Source: Nocardia transvalensis NBRC 15921 (lineage in GTDB: Bacteria; Actinomycetota; Actinomycetes; Mycobacteriales; Mycobacteriaceae). From it: a stretch of DNA of 64,000 nt. The translations under genes and the position numbers were made by a program. This document shows positions 37,801 to 46,800 of the stretch, in pieces (the stretch's first letter is position 1; every line of letters starts with the position of its first letter). Location of the stretch: positions 161,069 through 225,068 of the forward strand of contig NZ_BAGL01000013.1 in the NCBI RefSeq assembly GCF_000308875.1, read 5' to 3'. Below the pieces are notes generated by a model that saw only the letters and a program-made list of their open reading frames with translations, had not been told where the DNA came from and ran no database searches.

Positions 37801-40800
37801 GCGACGGGGGCGAATACGAGCCGTGGTACAGCGATGTCGACGCCGACGCGCTGCGCGCGCAGCAGCGGGAGGTGGGCGGCAATCCGCTGAAGACGTTCGT
37901 CAACTGGCTACGGGGGAAGTCGCCGCGCGGCCTGCATCCGCTCGAGGTGGACGAGCTGCTCGGGTTCGTCGAGGCCGCCCAGCACAACGAAACCCTGGCT
38001 CTGACAAGGGAACACACGCCGGTTCTCGAGCAAGGTCCGTTCACCGGCGCGGAACACGGCGCGCCGGTGCCGGAATGGGCACACGACCTCGCGGACGGGA
38101 TGCGGGACAACGGAATACAGGCCGAGGAGATCCGGGCGCTCGCGCACGAACTCGGCGTCGATCTGCCGGAGCTGAACCACGCCGAGATGCGGCGCGCGGC
38201 GGATGTGCTGGAGTACCTGAACGTCCGGCGGGCCGGTGTGATCGAGGGCCTGGCCGACGTCGCCCGGCGCTACAACGCCGAGAACGCGGCGATCCCCTAC
38301 AGCGGCGAGGTCAGCTTCATGGACCGGGATCCGCTGGGCCGGTTCCTGAAGGAGCTGATGCGCGCCGATCCGGAGAACGGCCGGGCCGGACTGCAGGAGT
38401 GGGAGGGCGTCAACAACGGCGCCGAGAGCGGCCGCGACTGGCTCGACCTGCACGATGTCGATCCGAAGGCGCGCCGGGAGGCCGATGCCGAGCAGGGTCC
38501 CGTGCTGGATCCGGAGCGGAAGAAACTGTTCGAGCACGCGCTGCTGCGCGATCAGATCCGGGACGAGCGGTCCACGTGGGCGCATCTGGCCGACGCGGCC
38601 CTGGACAAACTGGGCGATAAACCGCATGTGGACGGCATGCTCGACGGGATGCGCGAGGGCGTGCGCGAGCAGGGGGAGAAGATCGCCCGATTCCGCGCCC
38701 GGGTCGAGGAATTCGTCCGGAACGAGCCGGGGGATCGGGTCGTCCTGGTCGACGGCGAGCCGCCGCGGCTGAAGGTGGTCGGCTGGCAGGGCGATCACGA
38801 TCGGCTGCTGGCCCGTGAACTGGCCCGCGATCCGGATCTCGCCGCGCGGGTGAATCGCGGGACCGTGCGGGTCGATTTCGTGGACGCGCTGGTGGACCGC
38901 GAGGGGAACCTGCGTCTCCTCGAACTCGGCGAGCAGCGGGCACGGCACGTCAGCACCGAGATCGCCGGGCACGAGGTGCACGTGACGGTGCTGCGCGACG
39001 GCGAGGGCCGCTGGCAGCTGGTGCCCGACCACGCGCCCGAGCAGCCGCGGAATCCGTTGGGCGACAAGGCCGCCGCGCCGCCGCGGGCGACGCACGAAGT
39101 CGAGGCCGAACTGGCCGATCTCGCGCGCAGGATGGGTGTCGAGGATCCGGATCGGATGACGCCGCAGTGGCTCGACGAGCTGCGGCGCGAGAACGCGTTG
39201 CGCGCCATCCAGATCGAAGCGCTGATGGACTACGCGCGCAGCAGCGACGCCACCGAGAAGTTCCACAACCTGCTCCACGCGCGCGACGGCCTGGCGCACG
39301 TGCTGGGCATGGAGGCGCACGAGCTGACCCCGCGGGGGCTGGCCGAGGAGATCACCGACCGGTCGAACCGTAATGCGTTGCGGCGCCAGCAACTCGACTA
39401 CCTCGCCGATTACGCGAAGTACTGCCGCAAGGTCGACGGCGGGGCCGTCGACGCCGCGCACGCGCGGCTGGCGGAGGCGTTGCGGGTGGAGACGAAGGAC
39501 ATCTCGGCGAACAAGCCCAGGACGCAGCCCGGGACCGGGAAGCCGATGCTCCGGGTCGAGCCGAACGAGAAGGAACTCGGTCCGCGAAAGCTGCACCGGG
39601 TGTTGAAGCGGATGATGCGCCACGATCCCGACCGCGCGGTCGACGCGCTCACGGAATACGCTCGCGCGCTGGGGGAGATCGACCCCTACACCGACGGCCT
39701 GCGCACCGATCCACGCACCGATCCGCGCGCGGCCGACGGCGTGGCCCCCATGCATCACCCCGACGCGCTGGCGCATCTCAACGAGGTGATCGGGGATCTG
39801 GGCGATCGGGTCGGCCGCTTGGAGGGGCCCTCCGCGCGGACCTCGACGGCGCATTTCCCGACGCCGGACGACCCGAAGGGCGAGCCACACGCCAACCGCG
39901 ACTGGGCCCGGATTCTGGGCGTCGACATCACCGACGCGGACAGCGCGAAGCTGTCCAAGGTCTACGAGGACTACCGCGACGGCAAGATCGACGAACATGA
40001 GCGGCTCAAACCCCGCGAGCTGACCGCGGTGCACGAGAAACTCCGCGAGGAGGTGCGCGAGCGCGCCGCCGACCTCGACGCCCTGGAACGCCTGACCCGC
40101 GAACTCGAGCAGGCGCACGCCCGCGACGTAGCCGAGGGCCCGCGGGTGGGGGTCGACCGGTTGGCGATGGATCACGCGGAGGCCGTGCGGCGGCAGGCCG
40201 AGGCGCGGGAGTCGCTGAACCGGGCGCTGGACGAGGTGAACGCCGAGGGTGTGGGTCCGGATCGGAATGCGCGCGGGCCGAGAGTGGGTGTGTCGGAGGC
40301 CGAGTTGCGGCCGCGGCGGGAGCCGGGTGAGCCGACGGATCCGCGGGACCCGAATCATGTTCGGACGCTGGACGAAACGATTGATTACTTGCGTAATCGG
40401 ACGAAGGTCGCGGACCAGCAGACCGAGTTTCAGCAGAAGGTCACGAATCTGGAGGATGCCGCTCGCGCATTCCACGCGGCCGATGCCGAGGTCGCCCGGC
40501 TGGAACCGGCGCTGGAGCAGGCTCGGGAGCTGGCGCAGGAACGGGTGCACGAGGAGGCTCCCGAGACTCCGGCACCGGAGCGTGAACCCGCCAGGGACCC
40601 CGGTGCCACGGCTCGGCGCTCCGAGATCGATGCTCTGACCGCCAAGCGGGACAAGGCCTTCCACGATCGCGCGGTCGCCGAGGGTGAATTGAACCGGGCG
40701 CGTGGTGGACTGCCGATCTCCAACGAGGAACTGCGGCCCCGGCGCGGCGCGGACGAGCCGGACGATCCCGCGGACCCGAACTACTGCCGGACGCTGGACG

Positions 40801-43800
40801 AGACGATCGACGACCTGCGTTCGCGCGCGAAACCGGTTGCGGAACAACGGCAGTGGCAGGAACAGGTGACCGCGCTGGAGACCGCGGCGCGCAAGTTCCA
40901 CCGGCTGAACGCGGAGGCCGAGCGGCTGCAGGAGGCGGTGCGCAAGGGCGTCGTCCACCACCGCCGGGTGGAGGATCTCGCCGCGGAGCGGCGGCGCGCG
41001 GAGATCGAGTGGATGCGCACCGAACGGGAGGTCGCCTTCCGCACCCGTCGGCAGGCATTCGACGAGGTGCAGGACGCCCGCCGGCGCTTCGATGTGCACC
41101 CGGCGGAGTTGGGCCTGCCGCATGCCCCGAACGATCCTCCGCCGCAACGGCTTCGGTCGCTGGACGAGGTGGTCGAGGAGCTGCGGTCGACCGGCATGCC
41201 CGTCGAACGGCAGGCGGAGTGGCAGCACCGCGTCGACGTGCTGGAGTCGGCGGCGCGCCGGTTCTCCGAGGCCGATGCCGCGGCCGGGCGGATCGACGAC
41301 GCCGTCGAATCCGCCGTCCGCCGGGATCTCGACCTGCGGCGCCAGGAGGCCGAGGCGCGCCGGGCGGTGGCCGAGGCCGAGGCCGGGCGGTGGGCGGAAT
41401 TCGAACGGCTGCGCGATATCCGGAACGATGCGTTCCAGGCGCGCCGGGCCGCGCTGGGCAGGCTGGACGACGCCTGCGCCGAACTCGGCGTGCGGCGCGA
41501 GGAACTCGGGCTGCCCGACGGGCCGTACGAGCCGGTTCCGGAGAGCACCCGGCAGCTGGAGGACGCGCTCGACGAGTTGCGCGCCGTCGGCGGGACCCTC
41601 GAACAGCAGGCCGTGCGGGGAGCCCGGGTCGATGCCGTGGAGGCCGCCGCGCGCGAATTCCTCGAGGCCCATGCCGAGGCCCGGCGGGCCGACGAGGCCG
41701 CCGACGTGGCGTTGCGTCACCACCGGGACCTGCAGGCCGCCGACCACGCGACCGAGCAAGCCGCGAAGCCCGCGCCCGACGTCGGCGGGGCGGGCGGCAG
41801 GAAGCCGCCAGGATCCGGTGGATCGGGCGAGACGCCGCCGCGCGAGCCCGACGACGGCCCGGAGCCGGGCGGTGCCGGTGCTCCACCCAAGGGACCACCA
41901 TCCAAACCACCGGCAGACGGCGCGGGCGAAACGCCGCCTCCCGACGGCGGTTCCGAAGGACCGAAAACGCCGCCGGACAACGGCAATTCGGCGGGACCGA
42001 AAACGCCGCCCGACAACGGCAATTCGGCGGGACCGAAAGCGCCGCCGGACAACGGCAATTCGGCGGGACCGAAAGCGCCGCCGGACAACGGCAGCTCGGC
42101 GGGACCGAAAACGCCGCCCGACAACGGCAGCTCGGCAGGACCGAAGACGCCGCCCGACAACGGGTCCGGGCTGGATTCGGATGGGTCGCATCCCGAGCAG
42201 ACGCCGGGACAGCGTGCCGAGCGGGAACGTCTGGCTGTCGAACGCGCCGAGAAGGTCGCCGAACTGGCCGAGTTGCGGGATCAGCGGGACATCCTGGCGC
42301 GTCGCCTGCGGATCGATGAGGCGGACGACTGGGCCGCGCTGCGTCTTGACCGGCGGGAGGCCACCTTCGAGGAGATTCTCGGGCAGACGCGGGAGGCGCG
42401 GGTCGAGATGCCGCGCGTCCAGGCCGAGGTGGCGGGGCTGGATCGGCTGTGCCGCGAACACGATGCGGCGCAGGAGCGTATCGCCGAACTGGACGCGCGG
42501 CTGCACGCGCTCGACCATCCGGGCGAGGAGTCGCACGCCCGGCACGAGGCCCTGATGCGCGAGCGTGCGGCGAAGGCCTCGGAACACGAGTTCTGGCGGG
42601 CCAAGCGCAACGACCGCGCCGCCCGCTTCGACGACCTGCGCGACGGCGACGGCCGCGTCATCCGCAATGCCGCCGAACTCGATCGGGCACTCGACGCCGA
42701 CCACCTCGACCACACCATCTTCGCCCTGCGCGATCGCCCGAGCGCGCCCCGCGAGGTCACCGCCATCGGCGAGGAGACGCCGGGGCAAATCCACGATCCG
42801 CTGCCCGGCGGCGCGGAACAGCAGGGCCGCCGCGATCCGATCGCCAAACTGCAGGACGCGGCGGAGCGGTGCATTCGCCTGGAAGGCGAACTGGCGGAAC
42901 TGGATCACCGCCTCAACGAACTCGAGGCCGACGGTGGCCATCCGGACAACCGGCCGGTGTCGGCGGAAGTGCGCGCGGAACTCGACCGGCTCGGCGCCGA
43001 ACGCGCCGCCGAGGTGCTGCGCATCAAGCCCAAGGAGGTGATGTGCGCGGACCTGGCCCGGGAACTGGGCGCGGATCCGGACCGGCTCGGACCGGAACAT
43101 CTCGATGCCGAGCTGGCGCGCCTCGGGGAGGAGGCCGTACTCGGCGACCACGTCCGCAAACTCGGCTGGTTCGAGGACGCCTGCCGGGAGGTCAACCAGG
43201 CGCACAACGAGATCGGGCGCATTCAGGACCGGATGGCGGAGCTGGCCGGCGCCGGGCGCGAGGTGCTCGACCGGGCGGGCGCGCGGCACATCACCGACCG
43301 GGTCGGGCTGGTCGAGGGGGAGCGGCCGCGGATCGTCGTCGTCGCGCCGCGCGAACCGCTCGAGCATCCGTGCGCCGACCACGATGCCGCGCTCGCCGAG
43401 GCCATTCGCCGCAATGGCGCTGTGGCACAGGCGATGATGCGGCCGGAGACCGTGATCGAGTACCACCAGATCGTCGCCGATCGCAACGGCGATACGAGGA
43501 CGATCCCGCTGCGCGCGCCGCGGCGGGAGACTCTCGAGGCCGGATGGAGCCGCCACGGCGAGGGCATGCGCCTGGTGCGCTGGATCGACGGCGAGGGCAG
43601 GCCGCACGACGTGGATCCGACCCGGCCGGACCGGGTCGAGGGCCGATACAAGCAGACGGTGCCCAAGCAATTCCAGCCGCGCGACCTGCCCGAGGGCGTC
43701 AGCGGATGGGCCGTCGACCCCTTCCAGGCCGCACTGGAGGATCCGTTCAAGCAGCTGCCGCCGGGCGAGATCGACAAGGAACTGCTGCCCAAGATTCCCG

Positions 43801-46800
43801 GACTGGACCCGGTCATTCCCGAAGGCATGCACGTGTACGAGGCGCCCGAGGCGGGCGTGCTCTACAACTTCATGCGTCTGGTGCTGGAGCCGGCCAAACT
43901 GTTCAAGTTCACCTGGTTCGGCGATCCGGACCATCCCGGGCGGATCAGGCCGAAGTTCAAGGGACACCCGTGGTTCCGCGATCCGCTGCCGGACCGGCAG
44001 CCCATGTTCCGCGAATACGATGCGCGCGAACACGTTCCCGACTCGAGTAACAACCTCACCCCGGAGTGGCATCGGCGCGAGGCCGCGTTGCGCGAGGACT
44101 GGCAGCGTGTACAGGACTGGGCCACCAGCGAATACGAGCGGTTCCGCGCCGACGACAGTGATATCGACACCATCTCGCGGAATCTCGCGGGTATGCGGGA
44201 CACCCTGCTGTCCGACTACGCCGCCGCCCAGCAGCGGGCCCGGGCGCGCCAGCTGATCGAGGATGTCGCGGGCGCGAAGGCGGACGACTTCGCGGATATC
44301 ACGGAGGATCTGCGGGGCCGGCTGCGTGATCCGGATGCGGCCGGGGAGATCGTCGATCTGATTCGCGCGCAGTTGAATCGGGAGCCGTTCACGAACTTCG
44401 ACAAGTTCGCGGCGACGCTGGCCGATCGATTCGTCAACGAGGTGCCGGAGTGCACGCCCGAGCAGATCGCGCGGATCAAGCATCATCTGATGACGTTCGA
44501 GCATCAGGTGCGCGAGCCGGTCGCCGGTGACATCGTGCGGCAGCGGCTCAACGAGGTCGCGCACGTGGCCGAGGCCTGGAACCGGCTGATCGACGGCGAT
44601 CCGGTGCCGGAGGACATCCTCATGTTGCAGGATGCCCTCAGCGAATCGCGGTTCATCGACGAGAACGAGTCGGTGAGCTGGCGCGAGGCCAACGCGCACG
44701 CGATCATGCTCGGTTACGACTGGGACGGCAACCGCCCCTCGCTCACCGGCTGGCGCGCCAAGATCCGCTACCGCCCCGCCCTGATCGCCCCCGAGAACCC
44801 GCTACCCCCACGCCCCGACGGCCCCCGCCCACTACCCTCGGGACCCGAGGGTCCACGGCCCCTGCCTCCGGGCCCCGACGCCCTACCCGAAACCGGACCT
44901 AAACCGGATCCTGTTGCACCGGAAGCCGATTCGCCTCGCCCCGGCGGCCCACCCCGAGGCGACGTCAAGGTATGGCCGATCGAGGGTCCCGATGGAGCGG
45001 AAGAGGCCAAAGCTCCTGCTGTGCAGGGTGAGTCGGAATCCACGCCTCCGAAGCAACCGCAGGGTGAGGATCCGCAGGCGCCCAAGGTGCCCGAGCCCGG
45101 GGACAAAAAGGTCGCGCCGTTGGATGGTGCGCCGCCTCGAGGAGACGCGGGTGATGCTCAGGGGGTAAAGGTGCCTGAGCCGAGGGATAAGAAGGTCGCG
45201 CCGCGGGACGGCGCGGATGCGCAGGCGCCGAAGGCCGGGGACGAGGGGCCCTTCGATGGTTCGGTGCCGCAGCCGCGGGATTCGCAGGGAACGGGTGGGG
45301 CGCGGGACGGTGGGCCGTCCGGGGCGGAACAGCCTTCCGCCAAGTCTCTGCGGCGGGCCGAGACGCCCGACGAATGGGCCGCGCGGATGCGGGCCGAGCG
45401 GGCCGACTGGGATGCCCGCATGGATGTCGAGCGCGCCGCCTGGTTGCGCGATATGGCCGAACGGGAGCACGGTGACAACCGCATCGGGGACGCCTGGCAC
45501 GACTGGATGGAGGTCAAGCAGGCCGAGTGGCGGGCCCGCCAGGCCCAGGCGCACGCGGATTGGCTGTGGGACCTCGCCGGTGGTCGGCCCGGCCCGGAAG
45601 TCGGCGAGCATGGCCCGCGCCCCGACGGCCCGGATGCGCCGAATGCCGGTGCCCGGGATGATGTTCCGGTCCTCAGGGCGCCTGAAGAGACCTCCGCCAT
45701 GCGCTCCGGCTACCCCCTCGCGGCGCAGCCAGGCGGCACCGACCACCCGCCCCGAAACGGCGCACACCCACCCGGCGAGGTCAACCAACAGTCGCCACGA
45801 GACCCCGCCGCAGGAGACGAAAACGGCAGCGGTCCAAAGCCTCCCGAGGCAGATGGCGGTGTTCCCCCGCGCGCAGAGGGCCAGGACTCTTCCCAGGGCG
45901 GCCCTCGTCCCGGACGTGAAAACGGCGACGGGCCAATATCTCCCGAGGATAAGGGCGGTGCTGAAGATCGTGACGCCGGTGGCGGCCCGGACGCGCCCGC
46001 GTCTCGCCGAGGTGGTGACGAAGGCCAGGATCCTGCTCCGAACGGCTCCCGTTCCGGGCGTGAAAATGGTGATGGGCCAATCATTCCGGAGGAGAAGGGT
46101 GGTGTGCTGCCGCGGACTGGGAGTCGGGATGGTGGTGATGGTGGAGCGTCGCCTGCGCCTCGCCGGGATGGTGGCGACGGTGGGGATTCTTCGGGGAACG
46201 GTTCTCGGTCGGGGCGTGGAAATGGTGATGGGCCGACCGCTCACGAGGAGAAGCAGGGGGCGTCGCCCAAGAATCGGGAAGGTGGGGGCGGGCGTAACGG
46301 GCGTGGGCCGTTGCGGCCGGATGAGGATGGTGGGGCGTCTCGGAATGGGGATCGGGACGGGGGGCGTGGGCCGCAGGGGCGGCCCGCGAAGCCGTTCAAT
46401 CCCTTCCCGGGGTCGTGGGTGCTTCCGCGGCCGCATGAGCAGTACGACGTCGAGTGGCCGGACTACCAGCCGGGTAAGCCGTACGACCCGGGCTGGGTGA
46501 AGCCGCCGCGTCCGCCCGAACCCCCGCATCCTCCACATCCTCCGCGTCCGCCGCACCCTCCGGAACCGCCGCGCCCGCATCCTCCGCAGCCTCCCGCGCC
46601 GCCGCGTCCCGTCCCGCCGCCTCCGGAGCCGTGCCCGCCGGAACCCCCGCAGCCGACACCACCTCAGCAACCGACGCCACCCAGGCCGCCGCTGCCTCCG
46701 CACCCTCCGGTACCTCCCGTGCCGCCGCAGCCGCCGAACCCTCCGGTGCCTACGCCGCCTCAGCAACCGACGCCACCCCAGACGCCGGTGCCTCCGCAGC

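Noticed and set aside
41958..42173. Non-coding tandem repeat or CRISPR inside 28809-47813
   Set aside because: The 36-base units keep the frame of the surrounding protein and encode a regular linker.
37908..44699. A 2263-residue open frame on the minus strand opposite the giant gene, and similar long antisense frames at 33726-37784, 47043-50219 and 53555-57649
   Set aside because: They arise from the high GC at third codon positions of the plus-strand genes; the translations are Arg/Pro/Val-rich without domains and conflict with the recognisable plus-strand proteins.
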